DNA from: Iris pallida
Taxonomy: Eukaryota > Streptophyta > Magnoliopsida > Asparagales > Iridaceae
Assembly (NCBI GenBank): GCA_029216955.1
Contig: JANAVB010002199.1
Coordinates: 11,484,585 to 11,548,584 of the forward strand
Direction: 5' to 3'
DNA: 64,000 bases
Positions within the stretch are counted from its first letter, which is position 1. Each line of letters begins with the position of its first letter. The notes beneath the pieces were generated by a model that had not been told where the DNA came from, searched no databases, and was given only the letters and a program-made list of their open reading frames with translations. This document shows, one piece after another, positions 47,556-58,791 of this stretch. Both the position numbers and the translations under genes were made by a program.

Positions 47556-47614
47556 GAGAGAGATTGAATTTGGGGGGAATGCCAAAAGTTCCCCCCGTCT
47601 TTTCATTTAAGTCT

Positions 47615-47970
47615 GGAACGCTAATTTAGCGACGAAATAACGACTAAGACAAATCCGTCACCAGGTAGTCGCTATTATTGATTATCCGACTGAATATCCG
47701 TCGCTACATAGTCGAAGATATGTCCCGCCAATTATATACACAATTCCCGCCAAATAAACGACTACGTGGCGACGACCGAATATCCGTCGCTATAACACCG
47801 ACATATTAGCGACGGATGTGCGACCTTTCCTGCCCCTAAAATTAGAATAAAAAATGGTAAATGTTTGTGGTCGGTAATCAGTCGCTGAGCGGCCACGAAC
47901 CCGTCGCTAAGACCGACGGAATAATTCCGTCGCTAAACCGCCGTCGCTAAATGAGCGTATTTTGGTAGTG
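47615..47970. repeat. CACTA-2 right subterminal repeats
   Basis: Units such as CCGTCGCTA and TAGCGACGGAT in both directions for about 355 bases, ending in the terminal inverted repeat. Shorter than the left array, so the ends are asymmetric. Confidence 0.9.
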
Positions 47971-48075
47971 AATGTACGATTTCCCTATGTTAGTTTACTG
48001 CCCATCGCATTGTATTACATACCCCCCTACCGTTAGTTTAATTTCGAGGACCAAATTTTTATAAGTTGGGTAGGA
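47971..48075 (+). promoter_or_regulatory. gypsy-3 3' untranslated part and polypurine tract
   Basis: Resumes after CACTA-2 with the duplicated AAT. Contains TTTCGAGGACCAAA and GTTGGGTAGGA directly before the LTR, matching gypsy-2. Confidence 0.85.
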
Positions 48076-51035
48076 TGCAAAACCCCCCATTTTATAAATT
48101 TTGTTATAGTTTATTTTAATAATTTTGAGCATTTTATTTATTAATAGATAATAAATGCTTGCATGATTTTTCTATTAAAACTAGTAGTTTAAATAATAAA
48201 TTCTTGGTATTGTGTTAAATTTATTTTATTGAAATTGTTCTACAAAGCCTTATATTTGTTTTTGATTTTTAGGAAAAATTTTCCTTGGAATTGTTAGAGT
48301 ACATTTAGGTACATATGGTATTTATAGTAAACTAGTTATATAGGTATAAGTAAACAATATACAAATAAGTATAGCATAGTGTAAAAAATATATAATATAC
48401 AAAACTTACTGAACCCCATAGGAGCAGTAAGGGCTTCGAACCCGAGCTTCTCTTTTCCCCTGTGAACACACGCGTAAGTGAGGGATTGAGCAAATCAAAT
48501 TTTGAGAGATCTTCCCATAAATCCTTCCTAAACCAAATCCTACTAGAATCTCCCCAAACCCTAGGTGATTCCTAATCAAAATTGAGTTCATGATTGGCCC
48601 ACACATAAGAATTAAAACACGAGTATTAAAGAGCCAGCCGCAAGAGGTTTCGAAAATAAAACTTCTTCGAAAACTTCTCTCTAAAACCCCAATCCTATAA
48701 CCTAACGCCTCCCTGATGACTTTCCAATGCCCGTGAACACTCCAGACCGTCGTGCGTTCGCCGCAGGCCGCCCGCGTCACCGGACCCGACTCAAAACAGA
48801 GCTACTCTGTTTTTGAAACCCCCTCTAGGTACCCAACTTTCGACCCCTATAACTTTTGTCCTGTTTGATTATTTTTCAATCTACGAAATCCTACTAGAAT
48901 CCTAGATGACCCCCTCTAAATCCTAGCAATTAGATTCGAAAATAGTTAACCGAGGTACCCATGAAATTGACGCAAAGTCGAGAAAAATTATGTTCGAAAA
49001 CAGAACATTAGTTAACCTAAACCCCCAATTTGGAAGGCCAGTCGTGGCCGACCTAATGATAGTTTTTGAAAACTAATTCATAACAAAGAAAGACAACATA
49101 TAGGGGATCAAAACCCATCAGGTAGAAGTATTTTTCGTAGAATGTACAGAAATCAAGAAAAACTACTTTTAAAATTTATTCGATATGAGAAAAAGTTATT
49201 CTATGTTAAAAATCAAGAAAAACCACTTTTAAAATTATAGAAATCGAGAAAAAAATTTGATACGGCATGAGCTCCGACAAACCGGGCGACGTGGTCGCAA
49301 CCCATAAGCAACGAAAGGCGCGTATGGATGTTGTCGACGTGTGGGACCTGACGGAACTTGATTTCGTTGTACATGTGTGATAAAATCAATGTTTACCCGT
49401 CAAGATACCTCATATTGACCACTTTACAAACTAGGCCATAACTTTGTGCACATTTATCATATCGAGGCGAAACTTCTGCGAACAGGACCGTACTGCTTTT
49501 ATGGTCCTGTATGCCAAGTTTGGTCTGATTCTGAGAAGGTCGACTGGAACGCCTTTTTGTTTCAAACTTTGGACATGGAGTTGGGTTCATCTCGTCAAAC
49601 CGGACCCATAGACATGTAGTTTGATGACTTTAGAGATCGTAGGTACTGGCACACATTTTGGTACAAAACGGGTCCAACGACGGACATTATTTTGACCCAA
49701 AATTATGATTTTGCTTCTGTTTACAGAATTAAACTTTTGGGAAGGTGTTTCTAGACATATCTTTTATATCAAAAATATTCGTGATGTTTGTTTCAGCATC
49801 TGGAGCTATTTGTGGATTTTGACTTCATTGCTGCCCATTCTGACTGTTGGATTTTGCTACTTCTCACACCCTTCGGACAAGATACCTTGCCATTATACTC
49901 TATCTTTATTTTACTTTATTTCAGTTATTTACATTCAATTCTTATTATAGATCCTGAATATTTTATCTCATTGAGCGTCCAAGTCACACTTGGGTGCAAG
50001 CGACCATATCAGTTGTTTTATTTATTTTACTACATTGGTTTAATTCTAGTGACCACCCATTATTGATGAGGTATTAGTATATCTCATATGGCCTTGACAC
50101 ATGCTTTATCACGTGTTGTGAGTCACATGTAGGACACGTACTCGCGTAGTTGGCTAGCCACCGATACGTATGAGACGTGCGATGGATAGGAGTAACTGCT
50201 AATAGAATTGTATGCTAGTAGACTTGGCAGTTACTAGAGGTTCATATGAGTCATATAGATGACCCTACTAGGCATTGGGTGGGGAGAACAATACCTTAAT
50301 GTATGGGCCACTATTACACTTATAATCCGGAAGCTCCACTGGAGATACGGGTAAGCTTATCCACTCAGGTTGGCCACTGACGTTTTTGAACATTATGTGC
50401 TTGGTCACTGGTGCCCGAGAGGGGACTATACCGAATCCTATTATTAGCCAGGAGTGCCCATGCGTCAAAGGCTTGTTCTTAACAAACATGAACACAGTAG
50501 AATAGTTAGAACCCCTTGCACATATATTTCTTTCTTTTATTTACAGTATATATGGCATGCTATTTTCTTGTATCTTTTTACGTCCGTTTGAGGACCTGGT
50601 GATCTCTCCAGGCTTAGACGACTACCCACAGTAGTACGGTGCAGCACTGGATCCTTCCTATATTGATGACGAGGCATCACCTGCAGATTTCTAGCTTTAT
50701 TTCTATTTCTTGAGACTCTTAGTAGACATCTATTTTTTTATGTCTATTTGAGGAGGTCGAACTCCATTTTATTTGAGATTACTTTCATAGCTGTTTGGTG
50801 TGGGTATGTCCACCAGGCTATATCTTTGACTCGTTATTTATTCTATTTGGACTTCTTATATCTTCTGTGTTGTGCTGTGGATGAGATATAGTTCGATTAT
50901 GTTCTGGCATGCAATTTTATACTATTACAGCTTATATATATATGCGAGGATTCCATATATTAGAGTATTCTTCGTATGTATGCAGCTGGCATGTCTGTGT
51001 ACTTAGTCCTAAGTATTTTGGGACAGGGCATTACA
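48076..51035 (+). repeat. gypsy-3 3' LTR
   Basis: 2960 bases, TGCAAAACCCCCC (first bases changed from TGTAAAACC) to GGGCATTACA. The end matches gypsy-2 closely (GCAGCTGGCATG, TTTGGGACAGGGC). No coding frames are credible; those at 49705-50066 and 50268-50495 are chance. Confidence 0.88.
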
Positions 51036-51292
51036 CAAACTCCTTTGCAGATCTATGTTTCGCCCAGACTGGTCTGCATGCTAGTTCACTTCCACGAGAT
51101 CCCACTGTCTCTGGCTACCGCTATAAGGATGAGGTGGTCCGTCACTTCTTTGAGCCCGATAACGCTTATGACTGGTACCGTAGTTCTGGTGCTACTCCAC
51201 ACCCTTCTCATGGAGCTAGCACTTCTGGAGCTGGTCCTTCTGGACATAGTAGCACTGCTGATGCTGATGATGATGGCTCTAAGAACTTTTGA
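51036..51292 (+). pseudogene. copia-2 extra (envelope-position) ORF, C-terminal fragment
   Basis: Directly after the gypsy-3 LTR the sequence codes SLPRDPTVSGYRYKDEV, FFEPDNAYDWYRSS, a Ser/Gly/Thr stretch and an acidic end, stop at 51290. This matches the order at the end of the copia-1 extra ORF (MERDPARDGYRIDDPWV, YLDPDAAF, then SDDDG). The longer frame beginning at 50909 is an artefact joining LTR sequence to it. Confidence 0.7.
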
Positions 51293-51833
51293 TCTAGATG
51301 CTTTATACTTTGTCTAGATGTTGTCTAGTTAGACTCTTTATTTTGTCTATGTATTCTTGGAAATGCTCCGACATTCTAAGATAGTACTTTATTTTTATTA
51401 GCACTGTGACAGTTTGCTGAGTTGATACATTTTCAAACTCTTATTAGTATGCATTTACTATTTCAGTGTGTATTGTTCTCTCTCTTATTCTTGTATGCAT
51501 TTTTTGGCGTAGCATTTATTATCTTGGTTTATGTTTTATTTCATTGAACTGCCTCTGAAATACATGTTATTCTGTCGACTTTTTTGTGTATTTCTTCAAC
51601 GCTCGTTACTTAAGCATAGATTGCGGGGGAGCTTCACTCTTTTGCAATTATTTTGCTAAATGACAATGGAGGAGAAAATGGATCTAACATCTTTTGAATG
51701 ATACAAGAATTTTTTTATTAAGGAAACAGTACATACAAGTACAGAACATTACCTTACAATTTTGATTCTTTTCAAATCAAAGATCGATATGTTATATCGG
51801 TCAAGATTTGTCAATTATCAAAATGTGGAAGAT
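51293..51833 (+). other. copia-2 spacer with purine tracts
   Basis: T-rich non-coding spacer with TTGCGGGGGAGC (about 51623) and AATGGAGGAGAAAATGG, ending AAATGTGGAAGAT before the LTR; corresponds to the GGGGGAG region of copia-1. Confidence 0.65.
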
Positions 51834-52839
51834 TGTTAGCCCATTGGTCATGGTCAAACCTGATTTTAATAATTGATCTAACATTGTCTCGATATAAGGG
51901 CTACTTGGACAATTGCTGACAACTACCGTTCAAGACAAGAAGCCAGTTTGCCATTGAGTCTGTATTTTATTGTCAATGTAATTTTTATTATTTATTGAGT
52001 AGGAATACGATGTACACCGAGTCGTAGTGGCAAATATGCTATCCCAAAATGTTTTAAAAATATCCTTGTTTTGAAAATAAACCTATTTATAAAAGCTCCT
52101 AACTGCTTGGCATTTCAAAAAGCCAACAACTAGTTTACAAAAACCCTAACAGAATACGAAGGGAATTCGGCCCGAATTCGTCCCGAGTTCGTTTAGTGCC
52201 CGTTGGATTTTGAACTTGGTCTCCCCGTAGTTACGGATGCGACAACTATTTGTCAAGATTCTCTCAAAGAATTCTGTCCGAATTCTGTCCGAATTCTATC
52301 TTTGGAAGGCCTATAAATAGAGAAGTTTCTTTCTCATATACACCTCTCTCTTCTCTTCTCTCTAAGCTTAATATGTTATTCCAAAGTGTTCTAAAGCTAT
52401 TCATTTTTAAATCCCAAGCCAGTTACAATCCTCTAGTCGATTTGCTAGTGCGGTACGGTCTAAAAGTTTCAGAGTGATTGTAATCAGAGGCTTGATTGAA
52501 GAAAGACACTTCAAAATTGAACTTGGTCGAGTACTTCGGATCAAAGCTCACGTTATAGAAGTTACAAGGACTTCAGATGAAAACTTGCGATATTTTTCCA
52601 TAGTGGATTTCAACTGGAAGCTAGAGTTTTTCTGACTAGACTAGTCCTCACAAGAGGGAAACAAGTACACGTCCTTGTGTTTGGGTTTGCTCTCTGCTCT
52701 CTATTTTTTATTTACATGTCTGTGATATATATATTCTGTGATCTTGCTGCTAACATTTTTAATAGCTAAATTTTTGCTGCCTACTCTATTCACCCCCCTA
52801 GAGTATAGCGCTTTACTTTTTGTTCCTATATGCTACACA
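51834..52839 (+). repeat. copia-2 3' LTR (Sirevirus-like)
   Basis: Starts TGTTAGCCC after GTCAATTATC and a purine tract that match copia-1. Contains palindrome-like AATTCGGCCCGAATT (about 52164) and related GTCCGAATTC units (about 52260), CTATAAATAG at 52310-52319, and near the end CTATTCACCCCCC as in copia-1. The right end is uncertain (52830-52839). Confidence 0.75.
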
Positions 52840-54517
52840 GGTTTTACAGGCGTAGCCTGTAACTAAGCACTTAAGATTACCACCTATTGGTACTTTGCAT
52901 AAAATTTATTGCTATGGAGGTAAATTATCTGAACACATGGTACAGTGGTTGCCACAAGTCCTATATGTGCCCTTTCTTCTTAACTCATAACCACAACTTA
53001 AGTATTACTTAATCCCTTCTCTTAATAATCCACCTATACCCCTAACCCCATCTGTTTTACCACTGATACTTACCCCGGGATTAATTAGTATCCAACCCTG
53101 TTATATATACGTACACTGATCTATAGCTAATGTACTGCTGCTAATGATTCAACTTCTGGGCTGTCGCACCTACACTATTTAGGATACACCCACCAGTCCT
53201 ATTACAGGAATAGTCCTTCCTATTTATCCATGATACCTACCCTTGCCTATTCTAACCCTTGTTAATCCACCCATATCCTTACCCCAATTCTATAATTTGT
53301 TCCAATATACTCTGCTATTATGCAATAGCCATACCCAGGTTGCACCTACAAAATTAGTCCTTTGTTGCTTATCTCTAAACACACACGGCTACTAAATTTC
53401 TATAAACAACCCGAATATAAAGTTACAATTGAAACAATAACTAATTTCTGATACCACATCCTCTAAAAATGTCCAAACTAGCCTCTATGATACTTGCATC
53501 GACCCCTCTAATCACTGTTACACCCATAGTTTCCTAGACACCCTCCTATGAGTACAGCAGTGGGCATCAACCCTACACCTGTACACACAACCCTTTATGT
53601 CTATGTTGCACTTGCTCCAATCCTACTGCTCAACATCTGACACCATTTACTTCTAAAGTACTACACAGGTGAATCCCTTGCCTCCTACTGTTGCAAGAAA
53701 ATAGTTACATTGTTTGCAACTGGTATTCATGTGTACCCCCATTTAACCCCTAATCACTACTCAGCTATCCCCATGGCTCTTCAAGTATTTCTATTGTCTT
53801 CATATTTCCTGATACTTCTGATATGCCACCTATACCTATAGGAAACTCCAGGCATTCTGATACCCAATCCATGTCAGGTATCCTATTTGCTACCCCTGCT
53901 ATATGCAGTTTCTAAGCTCCTACTTTCCCTATGTGTTCATATATTGTCCTATTAGCAAGCTCGTTTTCAAAACGCATCCTATATATCTAACCTATTCTTT
54001 TCTAGATAATACATCAACCACTTGGTGGGTTTCGATTTCCCCTTCTATTATGACTAAGAATTTAGAAAACTAATTGCTTACCTGCGATTGTATGTTGATC
54101 CAACAGAAATCTTGCTCTGTTCTTGACAATTTCGAGGGCTCTCTTCTCTTCTAGGTTGGCGATGAGAATAGATGGAAAATCGGCCCTTCCTCCTATATAT
54201 ACCTAGGCTTATGGATGAGTTCAAGAACTAGAAACATTATGGAAGTTTTGGATTTAAATCCTTGTAAGCTAGTTAAAATACTAGGATAGGTAGGAATAGT
54301 TTGCTGACAGAATTTGAATTTAAAACAACTTCGAGTACATGGGAGATAAGGGATCGGCCAAAGAATTTGAATATACATTTTGCACTAAGGCCCATTATAA
54401 TTTAGGTCCTTTTAAAACCCACTTATCTTATGTATAATAATATTAACATTTACCAATTGATATAATAGATATTTTAAAATTATACTAAAGGGACAAAATT
54501 GGGTACAAGGGTTTACA
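52840..54517 (-). repeat. Probable gypsy LTR, minus orientation
   Basis: Non-coding. The right side ends GGGTTTACA, like the TGTAAACCC start of gypsy-2 in reverse, and TATATATA at about 54194-54201 could be its promoter, followed leftwards by a leader-like stretch. The left end and TSD were not found (TGTAAC at 52858 is one candidate). Nothing else is seen. Confidence 0.4.
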
Positions 54518-54540
54518 GGTGGGTTGTATACAAAATTAAA

Positions 54541-54858
54541 GCAAGAAACACATATAATATTTGAGATCTAGCATACGAGGAGTCTGAGGTAGTCATGCCT
54601 CAACCAACATATATAAATTTGGTCGGTGTTGACGATATGGAGGTTGACCTTACTATAGATGATGATATAGTTGACGAAGAGCTTGACATTAACGATTTAC
54701 CTTATATAGAGAATGACTCTGAAATGGGCGTATCGGATGAGGTAGAAGAACTGGAAGATGAAGGTGAAAGTGATAGTGAAAATGAAGAAGCACAAAATAA
54801 AGATGATTCGAAATGTGATTCGAAAGATGAAGATGAATCAGAAAATAAAGAAGATTAG
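54541..54858 (+). pseudogene. CACTA-3 transposase, acidic C-terminal fragment
   Basis: An open frame with ATG at 54595 (MPQPTYINLVGVDDMEVDL) ends in a Glu/Asp/Ser-rich tail, stop at 54856. Position, just before a MAGRGRG-type gene start, and composition match the transposase tails of CACTA-1 and CACTA-2. The catalytic part is absent. Confidence 0.65.
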
Positions 54859-55021
54859 TGCATATTATTTATTTTATCACACTATTATTATTAGTATCAT
54901 GACATGACATGGTATTTTTTTTATCACATCACACCATTACTTTCTGAGTATCATCACACCATTTTTTCTTCCTTTGATATTTGTATCATCATAGCATTTT
55001 TTATTTCTTTCAGATTTGCCT

Positions 55022-55220
55022 ATGGCTGGACGTGGCCGTGGACGACGTCGAGAATCTTCATCCTGCCCTCATATTCCTACTACTTTAGTTACAGATCGCA
55101 GAGGAACTAGCGAGGACGACTTCCCAGATGATGATGATGGTGGTGATCTCTCCGGTTAGTTGATCATGCAGAGATAGTTCGCTGATTATAGAAATATTGT
55201 TGTATCTGGCTCAGGTATTT
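55022..55220 (+). pseudogene. CACTA-3 second gene, exon 1 fragment
   Basis: MAGRGRGRRRESSSCPH at 55022 recalls MTGRGRG of CACTA-2 and MAGRRG of CACTA-1, about 170 bases after the transposase stop. The frame stops near 55160 (DLSG*) and no further exon is recognisable. Confidence 0.6.
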
Positions 55221-55525
55221 TATCATACTTTTATATTTATTTATTATTTCTGTTATGCTATTTAGTCTTGTTTTGTAGACCCATATCGATCTTCAGATCA
55301 TCGAATACATATGTTATTAGGCTGCAGACCGTGATATATATTATTCAATCTTGAAGTTATTTATCCCGTGGACTGAGATAGATATATTTAAAGTTGATTG
55401 ATAGATAAAATTAGAACACCAAGATAGCTTATACATATTCGAGACGGGCCAGAGTCCACTCGATACGTAGCTGGCATGTATATGTACTCATGGTCCTACG
55501 TAATTTGGGACTGGAGCATTACAGG
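55221..55525 (+). repeat. LTR tail of a gypsy-3-like element
   Basis: The last 85 bases (55440-55525: GTAGCTGGCATG, AATTTGGGACTGGAGC, ATTACA) match the end of the gypsy-3 LTR. Upstream bases have no clear partner, so only a truncated LTR end is claimed. Confidence 0.6.
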
Positions 55526-55693
55526 TATCGACCATACTGGATTAGTATCAGCCGTATCAGATCGGTATAAGCTAATATGGCAAACTATGTTAATAAGTAA
55601 TTATTATTTGCAATCCTATATATATTATAGTATTGATAATCCTAGAATACCACCCTAGAGTTAAAATATATTTACTAGAGATATTTAATATTA

Positions 55694-57290
55694 GGGAAGA
55701 TTTATGAAATGCCCAAAAACTAAAAAAGTTTTATGTAAAACCCACCGCTAAAAAAACTTTCATCGCGTGCCCAGAATTAGAGAAACTTATCCAAAGCGGG
55801 TTCAAATGACCCTTTTGCCCTTCCTTTTAATTTATTGGAAACACCCACAAAACTGCTCTTAAAAAAACGTTTCAATACTCCATCTTCTTCCATATGCTGC
55901 TCACTTTCGAATCTAGGTTTTCTCCTCAAAAATCTTCAAAAACTCGTCGAAAAATTTCGGAAAGACCGGGACGAACGACAAAAGTGCTAAAACGGAGGTC
56001 CAAACATCATTTTTTTGCGAATCTAAAATTTCGAAAGGCCGTCTAACGATGAAGTTGTTACTTTCAATCTCCTCGACGATACGCTCATTTTGCGACAAAC
56101 GGGACCTCGTTTCGACCTCCCAGTCAAAAGTTATGGCCCTCCAAAGTTTCAGCTAACCATAAAATGCAGGAGAATGGCATTCTCCGTCTTAATTTACACG
56201 GAGAATGGTCATTCCAGTGTTAAAACGCAGGAGAATGACCATTCTCCGTGTTAGAAACACGGAGAATGTCATTCTCCGTGTTAAATGAAACGAAGAATGT
56301 CATTCTCCGTGTTAAATAAAACGGAGAATGGCATTCTCCGTCCTAATTAAGACGGAGAATGGCCATTCTCCGTGCTAAATTAAACGGAGAATGACCATTC
56401 TTCGTCTTAATTAGGACGGAGAATGCCATTCTCCGTGTAATTTATCACGGAAAATGGTCATTCTAGTGTTAAAACGCAGGAGAATGACCATTCTCCGTGT
56501 TAGAAACACGGAGAATGGCTTCTCCGTGTTAATTAGGACGGAGAATGCCATTCTCCGTCTTAAGAATGCCATTCTCCGTCCTAATTAAGACGGAGAATGA
56601 CATTCTCGATCCTAATTAAGACGGAAACGGAGAATGTCATTCTCCGTGTTAATTAGGACGGAGAATGGCATTCTCCGTCTTAAATAAAACGGAGAATGGC
56701 ATTCTCCGTCCTAATTAAGACGGAGAATGGCATTCTCCGTCCTAATTAAGACGGAGAATGGTCATTTCCAGTGTTAAAACGTGTAATTTAGTTTTTTCAG
56801 GAATAAAGAGTTTCGTTCTTCTTTCAAAGCGATGATAATTCTTATGGAAAAGGAGAAGAAAGATCTTCTCTCCACAATTGAAGATCTGAGTTCAAATGTC
56901 TCCACGATGAAGATGATGATGATGGTGATGATGATGACGAGCGATGATCTGAGTTCGACTGAAGAAAAATACACCGAACTACGAACGATCTTTGCGATCT
57001 CTGCTGAATATGAGAGCAATGGAATTCAGATTTCCCGTAAAGAAGAAGAAGACGAAAATCGCAATCCAGATCTGAGTTTTTTGAATTCAAATACATATAG
57101 ATGACCAATTCGCGCAGAGGGGTAGTTTCGGTATTATAAAAATAGCAGTTTCTAGCGGGTGGCATCTAAAAGGGAATCTTGGAATATTTAACGTGAAAAT
57201 ACTTAATTCTGGGTATTTCATAAAACTTATCCAGCGGGTGGGCATTTCATAAAAGCCCACCCCGAAATTGGGTTTCTCAGCAATTTCCAG
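55694..57290. mobile_element. Non-autonomous Mutator-like element with palindrome array
   Basis: Ends GGGAAGATTTATGAAATGCCCA (left) and, in reverse, TGGAAATTGCTGAGAAACCC followed by TTTTATGAAATGCCCA (right) form long imperfect inverted repeats. Nine-base flanks TTAATATTA (55685-55693) and TTAATATTG (57291-57299) differ at one base. There is no transposase. The inside has a T-rich gene-like part (about 55870-56160; minus frame with FVPVFPKFFDEFLKIF), the palindrome array, and an Asp/Met-rich plus frame (56832-57104); neither frame is a recognised gene. Confidence 0.7.
56167..56779. repeat. Array of about 17 short palindromes (GGAGAATG/CATTCTCC)
   Basis: Units of about 31 bases, each with arms ACGGAGAATG and CATTCTCCGT around one or two bases, joined by linkers such as CCTAATTAAG that are also self-complementary. 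Two longer blocks (about 56205-56280 and 56455-56520) repeat one another. Each unit, and the array as a whole, can fold. Confidence 0.95.
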
Positions 57291-57299
57291 TTAATATTG

Positions 57300-57735
57300 A
57301 CGTATTCAAATATTTTAATATCCGAATTCGTATCCGAAAAAGGATAATATCCAAAAAATATTTTGATATCTGAATCCAATATCCAAAATTTTGAATTAGT
57401 ATCTTAATATGCGAATTCGTATATGAATATCTTAATATCTGAATTCATGTTCGAAAAAGGATAATATCCAAAAAATATTTGGATATCCGAATCCAATACC
57501 AAGAATTTTGAATAATATTCGAAAGTCAAAATTTTCTATGGGCTATATCGATACGTATCTGAATATCTTAATATCAGAATTTGTATCCATGTTCCATAAT
57601 ATCCAAAAAAATCGGATACCCGAAACCTATATCCAAAATTTTGAATAATATCCAAAAATTTGGATACAAAATCGAACTGTGTCCATGTCGTGTGTCGTGT
57701 GTCGTGTCCATGTCCTGTGTATCATGTTTGTACGT
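57300..57735. repeat. Degenerate ATATCCGAAT/AAAATTTTGAAT repeat block
   Basis: About 350 bases of reiterated ATATCC, CCGAATTCG, AAAAAATATTT and TTTTGAATAATAT units, then GTGTCGTGTCC repeats to 57735. It resembles the word-like repeats of hAT MITEs elsewhere in the window, but ends and duplications were not found. Confidence 0.5.
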
Positions 57736-57749
57736 GTCCAACACCAAAA

Positions 57750-58257
57750 TCCAAAATTATATACCCCCAAAATCATAAATGCAATAGTTAAATAAATAGC
57801 AATGAGGGTTAGGGTTTACCTTCGACGAAGGAGGAGAGGGTCTGATTAGAGGGGGCATCGGGTCGAAGGGGGGTCGCCGAGGGAGGACATCGGAGGAGAA
57901 GAAGTGGGGTTTAGTCGGGAGGAGGATGAGGAGAAGATTAGGGGAGGAGGAGGAGAAGACCGAATAAGGAGGGGGTCTGACCGAAGGGGGCATCGGTTCG
58001 GAGGTGGGTCGCTGAGGGAGGACACCAGAGGAGGAGAAGCAGGAGGAGGAGTAGGAGTAGATCGATGGAGGAGGGGGAGGAGACCGGAGGAAGAGGGGGT
58101 CTAACCGGAGTGGATTGCCAAGGAAGGACACCATTGGAGGAGGAGGAGATCGGTTGAGGAGGGGGGTCGAGGGTCGAGGTTGGGGATGATTTGGGAGAAA
58201 AGTTTTCTTTTGTTAAAATTTTGAGAAAGAGAAGGAAAGTGTTACCGTGTCAATTTT
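57750..58257. other. GGA-rich block beside the CACTA-3 terminus
   Basis: GGAGGAG-rich sequence with an internal duplication (about 57830-57930 and 57960-58060; GGGGGCATCGG, GGGTCGC). Minus-strand CGAAGG|TAAACC could be a splice donor of a leader exon. The 125-codon Ser/Pro-rich minus frame is not credible as a protein. Confidence 0.45.
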
Positions 58258-58429
58258 AGTCGTAGCCAGCGACGGTAATGATCCATCGCTAATCCGTCGG
58301 CATTGTGTTAGCGACAGACTAGTGATACACATAACGACATAAATTTATAACTTATTTCACATAAATTATCCGTCGCTAGTCAGTCGCTAGATTTTCCATC
58401 CGTCGTTAATTAAAGGTATTTTTGTAATG
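58258..58429. repeat. CACTA-3 right subterminal repeats and decayed terminus
   Basis: Units AATCCGTCGG, CCGTCGCTAG and CAGTCGCTAG, ending GGTATTTTTGTAATG, a decayed form of the GTATTTTGGTAGTG terminus of CACTA-2. Confidence 0.7.
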
Positions 58430-58791
58430 GTAGATCAAACACTGAAATCATTTTCTTTAGGTGATGGTTCAAAACTAATATGAATATATAGCCCTTCATA
58501 TACCTCTCTATATATATAGTCTTGTATATTATTGATTAGTTACAATTCTACTTTCGTGGCAAACAAGTGTAGCAGCTCATAAAATAATAGTCATCGGTTA
58601 ATACAAAACATCTTTTAATTTCAATTTCAAGCATATGTATATATGGTACACATATGCATGCTCATTGTAAACTTCAATGTTATGATGGACGCAGCCTCCA
58701 GCATTGACAACGTCAGATTAATGATCCTCAGGGGTCGGGACCATTTTAGGAGCATTAGAAACATAATCAACAAACAACAAGAAAGAAGTAA
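58430..58791. other. No feature seen
   Basis: AT-rich stretch with no repeat, terminus or coding signal that I can support; probably an intron or flank of the transposase fragment that follows. Confidence 0.5.

Larger units (their letters stand above)
39236..47970 (-). mobile_element. CACTA transposon, complete, CACTA-2
   Basis: 8735 bases between CACTACCAAAAT at 39236 and its inverse ending TTTTGGTAGTG at 47970; TSD AAT at 39233-39235 and 47971-47973. Both ends have subterminal CCGTCGCTA repeats. On the minus strand it carries the transposase (42579-46016) and the second gene (40371-42332). It is inserted just after the chromodomain coding end of gypsy-3. A hAT-type MITE sits upstream of the transposase. 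Confidence 0.95.
37350..51035 (+). mobile_element. Ty3/gypsy chromovirus, gypsy-3 (3' part)
   Basis: Plus-strand element seen from the RNase H domain onward, because the Tat-like element entered RNase H at 37350. CACTA-2 lies just after the end of its ORF. Polypurine tract at about 48040-48075, 3' LTR 48076-51035. Right target flank CAAAC (51036-51040). It is inserted in the extra ORF of copia-2. Confidence 0.9.
54541..58429 (+). mobile_element. CACTA remnant, CACTA-3, with later insertions
   Basis: Transposase tail and start of the second gene at 54541-55220, and a right terminus at 58429 with degenerate CCGTCGCTA repeats from about 58258. Reading these as one plus-strand element is the simplest view, with an LTR tail and a Mutator-like element between; two separate elements are possible because 57750-58250 resembles a CACTA 5' leader on the other strand. 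Confidence 0.5.

Noticed and set aside
47039..47610. Gly- or Pro-rich frames over the CACTA-2 minisatellite
   Set aside because: Open in all frames because of the repeat; no protein family.
50909..51035. N-terminal extension of the copia-2 extra ORF
   Set aside because: These bases belong to the gypsy-3 LTR; the frame is joined by chance across the insertion border.
52850..52865. TTACAGGC/GCCTGTAA palindrome as a possible MITE end
   Set aside because: Short, single, with no partner end or target duplication nearby.
56832..57104. Possible captured gene in the Mutator-like element
   Set aside because: Low-complexity Asp/Met/Glu frame with an overlapping frame on the other strand; no recognisable family, so not called as a gene.
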